Of a stretch of 64,000 nt of DNA, positions 25,711-34,351 are shown piece after piece. The stretch spans positions 2,609,001-2,673,000 of the forward strand of contig NZ_OZ038524.1 of NCBI RefSeq assembly GCF_964036635.1. Direction: 5' to 3'. Within the stretch, counting starts at the first letter, position 1; each line of letters begins with the position of its first letter. A program made the position numbers and the translations under genes. The notes under the pieces are model-generated. The model was not told the origin of the DNA. It searched no databases and saw nothing but the letters and a program-made list of their open reading frames with translations. The stretch comes from Tenacibaculum dicentrarchi. GTDB lineage: Bacteria > Bacteroidota > Bacteroidia > Flavobacteriales > Flavobacteriaceae.

Positions 25711-26442
25711 TCAACTAAACACGGTTTCTAAAATAGCTAATGATTTTGGCTTTTTAAAACCCTCCAAATGTAATTCAAAATATCGAATTATAACCCCAAG
25801 GATGGTCTGCCTTTCGTTTTTATTGTATGAAATAGTTTGTATAGCATCAAAATTTATACCTAACAGCTTTTTAAAAAGCAATAATTCATTTCCTGTGAGT
25901 AATAATTTTTCATAGGTTGCTGTTGTAAATCGTCCTTCGGATAAACTAAAAGCAGGTTTATTCGCTTGAGAAACATCAGGATAAAATCCTAAAAACCTTG
26001 ATAAATTCAACAAAAATAATATGTGAAAATTTGCTACATTACTATGGGTATCTAACCAAATTAAACTCGTTTCTATATACTGATATAAAACATCATTTTT
26101 TTCTTCTTCTTGAATAATATTTGTTAATATTTCTGATAAAAAAAGTACGATCGCCTGCTTAACAACCGAAGTATGAATATCGCTATAAGAATGAATAACC
26201 TGTGCCTCTTTTATAGAACTTAAAGCATTTTTATTCCTATTTTGATGATGCTTTGCCTGAATAAACAACTGCGTTAATGGCTGAAAATAAGCTTTTTTAA
26301 GTGACCCTTTTCTTGATTTTAAAACGCCTCTTATCATATAAGAAACCATGCCGTCTTCTAAAGTGAAACAAGTTACAATTAAACTGGTATCACCATATTT
26401 AATCGCCCTCAAAACAATTGCTTTTGTAGTAATTAATGCCAT
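25711..26442 (-). CDS. recO: DNA repair protein RecO
   Basis: A 243-residue recombination mediator that helps load RecA with RecR and RecF. The N-terminal OB-fold is recognisable from TKAIVLRAIKYGDTSLIVTCFT and the GVLKSRKG segment, followed by a helical domain. The C-terminal four-cysteine zinc finger of some RecO proteins is absent, as is common in Bacteroidota. A TATCTTTG box lies about 43 bases upstream on the minus strand. It heads a tight cluster with a TonB-dependent receptor (3-base gap) and DUF3817. Confidence 0.9.
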   Translation of the reverse strand: MALITTKAIVLRAIKYGDTSLIVTCFTLEDGMVSYMIRGVLKSRKGSLKKAYFQPLTQLFIQAKHHQNRNKNALSSIKEAQVIHSYSDIHTSVVKQAIVLFLSEILTNIIQEEEKNDVLYQYIETSLIWLDTHSNVANFHILFLLNLSRFLGFYPDVSQANKPAFSLSEGRFTTATYEKLLLTGNELLLFKKLLGINFDAIQTISYNKNERQTILGVIIRYFELHLEGFKKPKSLAILETVFS

Positions 26443-26484
26443 TAAATTGACCTTTTAAAATAATGAATAATTGTTATATCTTTT

Positions 26485-26492
26485 CAAAGATA
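26485..26492 (-). promoter_or_regulatory. Candidate -7 box for recO
   Basis: TATCTTTG on the minus strand matches TANNTTTG, about 42 bases before the recO start. Confidence 0.4.
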
Positions 26493-26584
26493 TTTAATAA
26501 TAACCCACTAAAAAAACCCATCGTTAATTAATGTTTTTTTAATAAAAAATAAGCTTGTTTTTATGCTATTATAAAATTGAATCA

Positions 26585-26592
26585 TACCTTTG
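26585..26592 (+). promoter_or_regulatory. Candidate -7 box just before the TPP riboswitch
   Basis: TACCTTTG matches TANNTTTG and is placed so that transcription would start right at the 5' edge of the riboswitch, which supports both calls. Confidence 0.55.
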
Positions 26593-26594
26593 TA

Positions 26595-26679
26595 ATGTTC
26601 TCTTAAAGGGGTGCCAAATATCGGCTGAGATCACACCCAATGAACCTAGAACAGGTAATGCTGTTTAGGGAAAAAACAT
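26595..26679 (+). ncRNA. TPP (THI-box) riboswitch
   Basis: The conserved thiamine pyrophosphate aptamer is readable: GGGGTGCC near 26608, then CTGAGATCACACCC (26624-26637), GAACCT (26642-26647), the turn ACAGGTAATGCTG (26651-26663), and TAGGGA closing near 26671. ATGTT at 26595-26599 can pair with AACAT at 26675-26679 to close helix P1. This class senses thiamine pyrophosphate and normally switches expression off when it is plentiful. It lies 131 bases upstream of a TonB-dependent receptor gene on the same strand, with no other gene between. Confidence 0.93.
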
Positions 26680-26810
26680 ATTGCAAAGCACTAAATTCAT
26701 CTTATAAAAAAGGGGTTTAGGACTTCAAAAAATGCTATGATGTTATCAAATTAATTATTCAAACGAAAAGAATAATTACCTCTTTTTATTCGATTTTTAT
26801 TTATAAAAAA

Positions 26811-29186
26811 ATGAGACAAATGTCTTTTATTAAACAACTTAAAAGCATCGCTTTTATAATCGTATTATGTACCAATTTTGCCGTAAATGCGCAAAGTTTT
26901 ATTTTATCTGGTAAAATAATTAACAACAATCAAGAACCTTTAAATGGCGCTTCTATTGTTCTTAAAAATTCAAAAAAAGGAGTTTCTTCGGATAAAAAAG
27001 GAAACTTTAAACTGAATTTATCCAAAGGAACACATCTTTTAGAAGTTTCTTATATCGGTTTTAAAACAACAATAAAACAAATAGAACTTACCAATAACCA
27101 ACAAATTACCATTCAATTATCCGAAGAAAAAAACGTGTTAGATGCTGTTTTAGTAAATGCCGTTCGTGTACAAGCAAACGCTCCTGTAACACACTCTAAT
27201 GTATCAAAAAAACAACTTGAAAAACGTAATTTAGGGCAAGATATTCCTGTTTTATTAAACTATTTACCAAATGTCGTTTCTTCTTCGGATGCTGGGGCTG
27301 GCGTGGGTTATACCTACATGAGCGTTCGTGGTTCGGATGCTACAAGAGTAAATGTAACCATTAACGGAATCCCTTATAATGACTCTGAAAGTCAAGGAAG
27401 TTATTGGGTTAATTTAGGCGATTTTGCATCGTCAACTCAAAGTTTACAATTGCAACGTGGTGTAGGAACTTCAACAAATGGTGCAGGTGCTTTTGGGGCA
27501 AGTTTGAACATTTTAACTGATGGTATTTCTGAAAAAGCGGGCGGAGAAATCTCGAATGCTTTTGGGTCGTACGGAACAAGAAAACATACCGTAAAATTTA
27601 CCACAGGAAAAATAAACGAGCATTTTGAATTAGCAGGTCGTTTGTCAAATATTTATTCTGATGGATATATTGACAGGGCTTCTACCGATTTAAAATCGTA
27701 CTTTTTACAAGCAAGTTACACCAATAAAAATACCTTGATTAAAGCCATCGCTTTTGGCGGAAAAGAAGAAACCTATCAAGCTTGGGACGGAATTTCTGCA
27801 AAACAATTAAAGCAAGACAGAAGACAAAATCCATTAACATACGATAACGAAGTTGATAATTATAAGCAAGACCATTATCAATTGCATTGGAATGAAAAAT
27901 TAAGTAAAAATTGGACAAGTAACATCGGTTTAAATTACACCAAAGGAAAAGGATATTTTGAGCAATTTAAAGGAGAAAGTGTTGTTTCAAAATATAATAA
28001 TTTGGTAAAAGCCACAGCAACTGATTGGTACGGAACTCCTGCCACCGATTTAATTGTTCGCCGTTGGTTAGACAATGATTTTTATGTCGCTAATTTTAAT
28101 GCCACTTATAATAATGATAAATTAGAAATTATTTCTGGTGGTTCATATAGTTACTATGAAAATGAGCATTTTGGAGAAGTAATTTGGGCGAAAGAATTTG
28201 CTGATAACGCAAACATCAGAGATCGTTATTACGATGGAACATCAACCAAAAAAGATGCGAATATTTTCACGAAAATATCGTTTAATATTACCGATGATTT
28301 AAGAGCTTTTGCTGATTTACAAGGACGATTTATCAGCTATAAAACAAACGGTTTAACCTCTAAAAGAAAACCTTTAAATGTTGATAAAAACTTTAATTTC
28401 TTTAATCCCAAAATAGGGTTTACCTATACTTTAAACAATCAAAATAGCTTTTACACTTCTTTTGCCAGAGCAAATAGAGAACCAAACCGAAGCGATTTTA
28501 AAGGCGGAGTAACTACCCACGAAAGTTTAAATGATTATGAATTAGGTTGGCGTTTAAAAACGAAAACCATCAAATTAAACACGAATATTTACTTTATGGA
28601 TTATCAAAATCAGTTAGTTTTAACAGGTGAAATTGATGATACTGGCGATGCGTTGCGTAGTGCAAGTGGTAATAGTTACCGAGTTGGTGTAGAAATGGAT
28701 GCCAATATACGTGTAAATGATAAATTTTCAATTGGTCAAAATGTTTCGGTAAGTCAAAATAAAAATGTCGATTTTTTCACAAATAGAAATGACAAATTAC
28801 AAGAATTAGGAAATACCAATATTGCAAATTCTCCCAATATTGTTACAGGAAATTCATTAACTTATCAAGCGTCAGAAAATTTACAATTAGCATTTTTATC
28901 GAAATTTGTAGGCGAACAATATTTGAGTAATACCGATACCGAAGCATCAAAATTAAGCAGTTATTTTACCAGCGATTTTAATATCATATATGAATTAAAA
29001 ACAAAATCAATCTTTAAATCTATTGTATTTACAGGAGTTGTAAACAATGTTTTTGACAAACAATATGTCGATAGAGGGTATATTTATTTAGATACTTGGT
29101 CAAAAGCTGGAACAACAACAGAAATTCAAGGATATTATCCACAAGCTACGATTAACTTTTTAGCAGGAGTTACTTTTAAGTTTTAA
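26811..29186 (+). CDS. TonB-dependent receptor under TPP riboswitch control, probable thiamine importer
   Basis: A 791-residue outer-membrane receptor: signal peptide ending near Ala27-Gln28, carboxypeptidase-regulatory-like domain (about 29-112), plug (about 125-245, with SVRGSDATRVNVTINGIPYND) and a barrel ending in the canonical VTFKF. The plug style is that of siderophore-type receptors. Its only visible control element is the TPP riboswitch upstream, so thiamine or a thiamine phosphate or precursor is the likely cargo; comparative genomics has linked such receptors to thiamine uptake in Bacteroidota. A second in-frame ATG at 26820 (MSFIKQ) is an equally plausible start. A strong bidirectional terminator follows. 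Confidence 0.9.
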   Translation: MRQMSFIKQLKSIAFIIVLCTNFAVNAQSFILSGKIINNNQEPLNGASIVLKNSKKGVSSDKKGNFKLNLSKGTHLLEVSYIGFKTTIKQIELTNNQQITIQLSEEKNVLDAVLVNAVRVQANAPVTHSNVSKKQLEKRNLGQDIPVLLNYLPNVVSSSDAGAGVGYTYMSVRGSDATRVNVTINGIPYNDSESQGSYWVNLGDFASSTQSLQLQRGVGTSTNGAGAFGASLNILTDGISEKAGGEISNAFGSYGTRKHTVKFTTGKINEHFELAGRLSNIYSDGYIDRASTDLKSYFLQASYTNKNTLIKAIAFGGKEETYQAWDGISAKQLKQDRRQNPLTYDNEVDNYKQDHYQLHWNEKLSKNWTSNIGLNYTKGKGYFEQFKGESVVSKYNNLVKATATDWYGTPATDLIVRRWLDNDFYVANFNATYNNDKLEIISGGSYSYYENEHFGEVIWAKEFADNANIRDRYYDGTSTKKDANIFTKISFNITDDLRAFADLQGRFISYKTNGLTSKRKPLNVDKNFNFFNPKIGFTYTLNNQNSFYTSFARANREPNRSDFKGGVTTHESLNDYELGWRLKTKTIKLNTNIYFMDYQNQLVLTGEIDDTGDALRSASGNSYRVGVEMDANIRVNDKFSIGQNVSVSQNKNVDFFTNRNDKLQELGNTNIANSPNIVTGNSLTYQASENLQLAFLSKFVGEQYLSNTDTEASKLSSYFTSDFNIIYELKTKSIFKSIVFTGVVNNVFDKQYVDRGYIYLDTWSKAGTTTEIQGYYPQATINFLAGVTFKF

Positions 29187-29227
29187 ATTAATGATTTTCG
29201 TTGAAAAATATAAATTTTAATGATTTA

Positions 29228-29264
29228 TAAAAAAACCCCAAGCTTTAAAAGCTTGGGGTTTTCT
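29228..29264. terminator. Bidirectional terminator between the thiamine receptor and sulfur operon
   Basis: A 12-bp stem with a CCCC/GGGG core (29232-29243 with 29251-29262), 7-base loop, A tract before and T tract after. It serves both convergent units. Confidence 0.85.
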
Positions 29265-29283
29265 ATTTATTGTAACGTAATAA

Positions 29284-29550
29284 TTACTTATTGATTTTAC
29301 CAACAGCACAACTCACAAACGATTTTGCTTTGTGTAATACTGTGTTTTCACTTCCGACTTCTGGATAGCCTAATTTTGCTAATTTCTCTTTGGATAAAAT
29401 CAAACTTTCTTGGGTTGCGTTTAAAGTAACCAATGATTTTTCTACATCAACTTTTACCTCATTAACGCCTTTAATTGCTGTTAATCCGTTGATAATTGTA
29501 TTGGCACAGCCACCACATTTTAAGTTTTCTATGTAAATTTCTTGTGTCAT
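29284..29550 (-). CDS. Heavy-metal-associated (HMA) domain protein
   Basis: An 88-residue cytoplasmic protein with one HMA ferredoxin-like domain: strand EIYIENLKC, metal motif CGGC (residues 12-15), NTIINGLTAIKGVNEVKVDVEK. It resembles copper chaperones and the N-terminal domains of copper ATPases. A short C-terminal extension contains one further cysteine in FVSCAVG, which is unusual. It is the last gene of the leftward operon that encodes the rhodanese lipoprotein and persulfide dioxygenase, so a role in handling thiol-reactive metal or sulfur is possible but not shown. Confidence 0.82.
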   Translation of the reverse strand: MTQEIYIENLKCGGCANTIINGLTAIKGVNEVKVDVEKSLVTLNATQESLILSKEKLAKLGYPEVGSENTVLHKAKSFVSCAVGKINK

Positions 29551-29573
29551 GCTTTCTTTTTTTTAGTACTTAA

Positions 29574-29963
29574 TTACTGCTTTTTTGTTGATGTAAATTT
29601 TTGATAATCAATATATCCACCTAAGATATTATAAACGTCAAAACCTTGTTTTTTTAACCTTTCTGATGCCGCTACACTTCTTCTTCCTGAGCGACAATAA
29701 ATATAAACAGGCATTGTTTTATCTAATTTTTTTAAGGCGATTTCATCAAAATCATCAGCAAAAACATTGATCATTATTGCATCTTTAATAATACCTTGTG
29801 AGCATTCTTCAGGGGTTCGAACATCTAATACTTGAATTTTTTTTGATGTTTGTATTATTTTCTGTAAATCAGCAACTGTAGTATTTTTGATCTTATTTTC
29901 TTGAGATTTACACGAAGTCAAAACCGTAAAAATTAATACGATGAATACTAAATATTTTTTCAT
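29574..29963 (-). CDS. Rhodanese-domain lipoprotein
   Basis: A 129-residue lipoprotein with lipobox LTSC (Cys18), followed by a single rhodanese domain. The domain has the entry signature VLDVRTPEEC and the active-site loop CRSGRRS with catalytic Cys90. Rhodaneses carry sulfane sulfur as a cysteine persulfide. Being lipid-anchored, it should act in the periplasm or at the outer membrane. It lies 36 bases downstream of the persulfide dioxygenase-rhodanese gene and 23 bases upstream of the HMA gene, in one operon. Confidence 0.88.
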   Translation of the reverse strand: MKKYLVFIVLIFTVLTSCKSQENKIKNTTVADLQKIIQTSKKIQVLDVRTPEECSQGIIKDAIMINVFADDFDEIALKKLDKTMPVYIYCRSGRRSVAASERLKKQGFDVYNILGGYIDYQKFTSTKKQ

Positions 29964-29999
29964 TTTAGTTTTTATTTAAAACCTTTATCTAAAAATCTA

Positions 30000-31406
30000 T
30001 TATTTTAAAGTTGATGGACAAACAGCAACTGTTCTCTTAATACTTGTTTTTCGTATCGCTGCAAAACCTCCCGATACGTCAATTACATTATGATATCCTC
30101 TTGCTTTTAATATTGATGCCGCTATTACCGAGCGATATCCGCCTGCACAATGCACGTAAAAATCTTCGGTTTTAGGAAATTCTTCAATATGATCATTTAA
30201 AAAATCTAAGGGTGTGCTTGGCACATCAACAATATGTTCTTTGGCATATTCACCAGGTTTACGAGCGTCAAAAACAAGGGCTTTCTTGCTTATTGCATCC
30301 TCTAAAACATCCGCAGAAACAGAACGCAACGTGTCAATTTCTTTATCAGATATTTTCCAAGCGTTAAAACTTCCTTCTAAATATCCTAAAACATTGTCGA
30401 ATCCTACGCGTGATAAACGGGTAATTGCCATTTCCTCTTCTCCTTCGGGCGTTACCAATAAAATTGGTTGTTTTACATCTTTAATTAAAGCACCTACCCA
30501 AGGAGCAAACGTTCCGCCTAAACCTATAAATATTGATCGTGGAATAAATCCTTTTATAAATTCTGATTGATGACGCACATCTAAAATAATTGCCTCGGTT
30601 GTGTTAGCTATTTTTTCAAAATCGGCTACCGATAAACTTTTTGCGCCTTTTTTGATAACGTCATCTATAGATTCATATCCTTCCTTATTCATTTTCACAT
30701 TTAAAGGAAAATAAGCTGGCGGAGGTAATAACCCATCGGTTACTTCTTTTATAAATTCGGCTTTTGTCATGTTTTCACGCAACGCATAATTGGTTTTTTT
30801 CTGATTACCAATTGTTCCGATGGTTTCTTTGCTTAGGTTTTTTCCACAGGCCGATCCTGCTCCGTGTGCTGGATATACAATTACATCATCTTCTAATGTC
30901 ATAATTTTAGTACGCAAACTATCGTACAGAAAACCTGCTAAATCATCTATTGTTAAAGTTCCTTTTTGTGCTAAATCAGGGCGACCAACATCGCCTAAAA
31001 ATAAGGTGTCTCCACTAAAAATAGCATGATTTTTTCCATTTTCATCTTTTAATAAATATGACGTACTTTCCATGGTATGCCCTGGTGTATGCAGTGCGGT
31101 AATGGTAATTTTTCCGATTTTAAAGACCTCACCATCTGTTGCTATATGGGAGTTATAAGTGGTTTTTGCCGTTGGTCCGTACACAATTGTTGCACCTGTT
31201 TTTTCGGCTAATGTTACGTGTCCACTTACAAAATCTGCATGAAAATGAGTTTCAAAAATATAGTTAATTTTGGCAGTATTTTGTGTTGCTTTTTTGATAT
31301 ACGATTCCACCTCTCGCAATGGGTCAATAATAGCAACTTCGCCTTCACTTTCAATATAATAAGCACCTTGTGCTAAACAACCTGTATAAATTTGCTCTAT
31401 TTTCAT
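30000..31406 (-). CDS. Persulfide dioxygenase-rhodanese fusion (CstB-like)
   Basis: A 468-residue fusion. Residues of about 1-230 form a metallo-beta-lactamase fold of the ETHE1 persulfide dioxygenase type: THFHAD with His54, His56 and Asp58, then HTPGHT and the FSGDTLFLGDVGRPD segment. Two rhodanese-like domains follow. The first (about 255-355) has no catalytic cysteine, reading TPEGEEE where the loop should be. The second (about 365-465) has the cysteine loop CAGGYRS. This order matches CstB of Staphylococcus aureus, which oxidises persulfides and yields thiosulfate. Expected cytoplasmic. It sits 8 bases after the SulP transporter gene. Confidence 0.87.
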   Translation of the reverse strand: MKIEQIYTGCLAQGAYYIESEGEVAIIDPLREVESYIKKATQNTAKINYIFETHFHADFVSGHVTLAEKTGATIVYGPTAKTTYNSHIATDGEVFKIGKITITALHTPGHTMESTSYLLKDENGKNHAIFSGDTLFLGDVGRPDLAQKGTLTIDDLAGFLYDSLRTKIMTLEDDVIVYPAHGAGSACGKNLSKETIGTIGNQKKTNYALRENMTKAEFIKEVTDGLLPPPAYFPLNVKMNKEGYESIDDVIKKGAKSLSVADFEKIANTTEAIILDVRHQSEFIKGFIPRSIFIGLGGTFAPWVGALIKDVKQPILLVTPEGEEEMAITRLSRVGFDNVLGYLEGSFNAWKISDKEIDTLRSVSADVLEDAISKKALVFDARKPGEYAKEHIVDVPSTPLDFLNDHIEEFPKTEDFYVHCAGGYRSVIAASILKARGYHNVIDVSGGFAAIRKTSIKRTVAVCPSTLK

Positions 31407-31414
31407 AATGTTAA

Positions 31415-33142
31415 TTATTTATACGCTTGATGTATATATTGAGCGTATTTTTTTTGATTTTCGTTATTTCCTGTTTTAAAAAAATGTACTGCGCCATTGG
31501 CACGCATAAAAAAATAATCTAAACTTACCACCTCTAGTACGCCACCTCTAAAAAGGGCATCTCTTACAGGTCCTTTTACACCTGCAAAATAAAAGGCAAT
31601 ATCTCTTTTCTGATAGTATCGAATACGTTCTTTTAACATTTCTACGCCTGTACTATCAACTCTGTTAATACTTTCGGCATCTAATACAATAAGTTTTAAA
31701 GCACTACCTTTTTCTTCGGATATTTCGTCTAATTTATCTCGGAAATAAGTACAGTTTGCATAAAATAATTGAGCATCAAAACGAAATACTAATACCTCTT
31801 TATCTGTAATTACTTCTTCAAACCTGCTTTTATTTCGATAAAAATCAGAATTTGGTACTTTTCCTAATTCGGCAACATAAGGTCTTGATGTTCTATAAAT
31901 TAATACAACTAATGATAAAACTACGCCTATTAATATACCTGGTTCTATGCCTAAAAATATGGTGGCTAAAAAAGTGGCTATCAATAGCCAAAAGTCTAAA
32001 TTATTAGATTTCCAAAGTTTTTTAGCTTCCGATACATTTATCAGATTAAATACTGCTACAATAATAATGGCGGCTAATATCGTTTTTGGTAAATGATAAA
32101 ATACCGGGGTAAAAAAAAGCAAGGTAAGCACTACAATCAATGCCGATACAATTGCCGAAACACCTGTTTTACCGCCAGCTTCTTCGTTTATCGCTGAGCG
32201 AGAAAAGCTTGATGTTATTGGGTAAGACTGAAACAAAGAGCCCGCTATATTACTTAATCCTAAGGCAATTAATTCTTGATTTGGCTGTATTCGGTATTCA
32301 TCTTGCTTTGCTTCAAGGGTTTTTCCTATGGATATAATTTCTAGATAACCAACCATAACTAGGGTTGCCGCAATAGGTAATAACTCTCTAATTAAAGCGA
32401 TGTCTATTACCGGAATTATCAATGTAGGCAAACCTGAAGGAATCTCTTTTACAATGGCTACATCGGTTAAGTAGTGACCAAAAAAGCGAAGCGTTATAAT
32501 TCCTAATGTTACTACAATTAACGCATTTGGTATTTTTTTATTGATTTTTCTAAGAATCATAATAATCAAACAGGCTATGACTCCTATAATAGTTGTAGCT
32601 ATTTTAAAATCAGCAATTTTATATATAATATCTTCTAAAAGAAGGTGAACTTGATCACTTTGTAAAAAATTAACCCCTAATAAATTCCGAAATTGATTTA
32701 AACCGATAATAAGTGCTACCGCTGATGTAAAACCAATAATTACAGGTCTTGACAGAAAATTAACTATAAACCCTAAACGAAATACGCCCATTAAAAACTG
32801 TATGCTTCCCAACATTAATGCTAATAAAATAGCGATAGAAATATAGCTTTCAGACCCCATTAATGCCAAGGTAGAAACACCTGTTGCTACAATTAATGAA
32901 TCCATTGCCACAGGACCGATTGCTACTTGACGTGATGATCCAAAAATAGCATATATTAATTGTGGCACTAAAGCGGCATACAAGCCATAAATAGGTGGTA
33001 GTCCCGCAATTAGAGCATAGGCAATTCCTTGTGGGATTAACACCGTTGCTACGGTTATACCTGCTATAATATCAGTTTTTAATCCTGATTTTTTATAGTT
33101 AGGCAACCATTGAAATATAGGTATTATTTTTTTTAGTTTCAT
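31415..33142 (-). CDS. SulP family inorganic anion transporter with STAS domain
   Basis: A 575-residue inner-membrane transporter. The SulP signature is present in the first helices (ITVATVLIPQGIAYALIAGLPPIYGLYAAL), followed by about a dozen membrane segments to residue 420, and a cytoplasmic STAS domain (about 440-555, with the VDSTGVEML segment). SulP proteins move sulfate, bicarbonate and other anions. Its position directly before the persulfide dioxygenase gene suggests an oxidised sulfur anion such as sulfite, sulfate or thiosulfate; direction of transport is unknown. One base separates it from the ruvB stop, so translation is probably coupled. Confidence 0.9.
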   Translation of the reverse strand: MKLKKIIPIFQWLPNYKKSGLKTDIIAGITVATVLIPQGIAYALIAGLPPIYGLYAALVPQLIYAIFGSSRQVAIGPVAMDSLIVATGVSTLALMGSESYISIAILLALMLGSIQFLMGVFRLGFIVNFLSRPVIIGFTSAVALIIGLNQFRNLLGVNFLQSDQVHLLLEDIIYKIADFKIATTIIGVIACLIIMILRKINKKIPNALIVVTLGIITLRFFGHYLTDVAIVKEIPSGLPTLIIPVIDIALIRELLPIAATLVMVGYLEIISIGKTLEAKQDEYRIQPNQELIALGLSNIAGSLFQSYPITSSFSRSAINEEAGGKTGVSAIVSALIVVLTLLFFTPVFYHLPKTILAAIIIVAVFNLINVSEAKKLWKSNNLDFWLLIATFLATIFLGIEPGILIGVVLSLVVLIYRTSRPYVAELGKVPNSDFYRNKSRFEEVITDKEVLVFRFDAQLFYANCTYFRDKLDEISEEKGSALKLIVLDAESINRVDSTGVEMLKERIRYYQKRDIAFYFAGVKGPVRDALFRGGVLEVVSLDYFFMRANGAVHFFKTGNNENQKKYAQYIHQAYK

Positions 33143-33143
33143 T

Positions 33144-34178
33144 TTAAAAAAGTTCGCCTTTCGTTGAATTTTTCACTAAATTTCTTGTTCTTCCTAAATG
33201 TTTATAAGCCAAATCGGTAACTTCTCTACCTCTTGGGGTACGCATTATAAAACCTTGTTGTATTAAAAAAGGCTCATAAACCTCTTCAATAGTTTCGGTA
33301 TTTTCACTAACTGCCGTTGCTATTGTACTAAGCCCTACAGGACCACCTTTGAATTTATCAATAATTGTATTTAAAATTTTAGTATCCATTTCATCCAAAC
33401 CATTGGCATCAACATGTAATGCTTTTAGGGCATAAACAGCTATTTCAATACTAATGCTTCCATTTCCTTTTATTTGAGCAAAATCTCGAACTCTTCGTAA
33501 TAAAGCGTTTGCAATACGAGGTGTTCCTCTACTTCTACCTGCTATTTCGATTGCTGCTTCCATTGATATTGGCACGCCTAAAATATAGGCACTTCGCTCA
33601 ATAATAGTGCTTAATAGTTCCGTTGAATAATATTGCAAACGACTGCTGATACCAAAACGAGCTCGCATCGGAGCGGTTAATAACCCTGAACGTGTGGTTG
33701 CACCTATTAAGGTAAACGGCTCTAGATGAATTTGAACGGTACGGGCGTTAGGCCCTGACTCAATCATAATATCAATTTTATAGTCTTCCATTGCTGAGTA
33801 TAAATACTCTTCAACAATGGGGCTTAATCGATGGATTTCATCAATAAATAACACATCGCGTTCATCAAGGTTGGTTAATAATCCTGCTAAATCGCCTGGT
33901 TTATCTAAAACAGGCCCTGAAGTTACTTTTATTCCAACACCTAATTCATTGGCTAAAATATGAGCCAAGGTGGTTTTTCCTAGCCCTGGAGGTCCATGAA
34001 ATAAAGTATGGTCTAAAGCTTCTTCTCTTTGATTGGCTGCTTCAACAAATATTTTTAAGTTTTCAATTGCTTGATCTTGACCTGTAAAATCATCAAAGGA
34101 GAGTGGGCGTAGTTGTTTTTCTACATCCAGCTCATCGCTTGAGAAATTGGTGTTTTCAGGGTTTAAATTTTCATTCAT
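33144..34178 (-). CDS. ruvB: Holliday junction branch migration helicase subunit RuvB
   Basis: A 344-residue AAA+ motor that drives branch migration with RuvA. Walker A is GPPGLGKTT at residues 62-70, Walker B is FIDE (Asp113, Glu114), sensor 1 is GATTRSG, and the arginine finger lies in MRARFG. The C-terminal winged helix includes [13 protein letters not shown]. The frame and start are typical for the family. The gene is the first of the leftward run that continues into the SulP/sulfur genes. A TATATTTG box ends 7 bases before the ATG, suggesting a very short or absent 5' leader. Confidence 0.96.
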   Translation of the reverse strand: MNENLNPENTNFSSDELDVEKQLRPLSFDDFTGQDQAIENLKIFVEAANQREEALDHTLFHGPPGLGKTTLAHILANELGVGIKVTSGPVLDKPGDLAGLLTNLDERDVLFIDEIHRLSPIVEEYLYSAMEDYKIDIMIESGPNARTVQIHLEPFTLIGATTRSGLLTAPMRARFGISSRLQYYSTELLSTIIERSAYILGVPISMEAAIEIAGRSRGTPRIANALLRRVRDFAQIKGNGSISIEIAVYALKALHVDANGLDEMDTKILNTIIDKFKGGPVGLSTIATAVSENTETIEEVYEPFLIQQGFIMRTPRGREVTDLAYKHLGRTRNLVKNSTKGELF

Positions 34179-34185
34179 ATAATTA

Positions 34186-34193
34186 CAAATATA
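34186..34193 (-). promoter_or_regulatory. Candidate -7 box close to the ruvB start
   Basis: TATATTTG on the minus strand matches TANNTTTG, 7 bases before the ATG. No -33 TTTG was found. Confidence 0.35.
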
Positions 34194-34293
34194 CTTGAAA
34201 TATACTATTTGGTTTGTAATAATTGTTACCTAGTAAATTATCAATGCTAAGATACATATTACTTAGGTAAAATATAAAATACAGTTCTAAAAC

Positions 34294-34327
34294 AAAAAAG
34301 CCTTCCAAAATTTTGGAAGGCTTTTTT
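34294..34327 (-). terminator. Terminator after the cytochrome oxidase genes
   Basis: A perfect 17-bp inverted repeat (34294-34310 with 34311-34327) with a GCCTTCC core and flanking A/T tracts, 24 bases past the subunit I stop. Confidence 0.85.
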
Positions 34328-34351
34328 AAAACTTTTAATAAGTTTTATATA

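Noticed and set aside
25583..25915. 110-codon rightward frame across the recO and receptor junction
   Set aside because: Antisense to both genes and without any recognisable domain.
30214..30570. 118-codon rightward frame
   Set aside because: Antisense to the persulfide dioxygenase-rhodanese gene, whose motifs are complete; no independent support.
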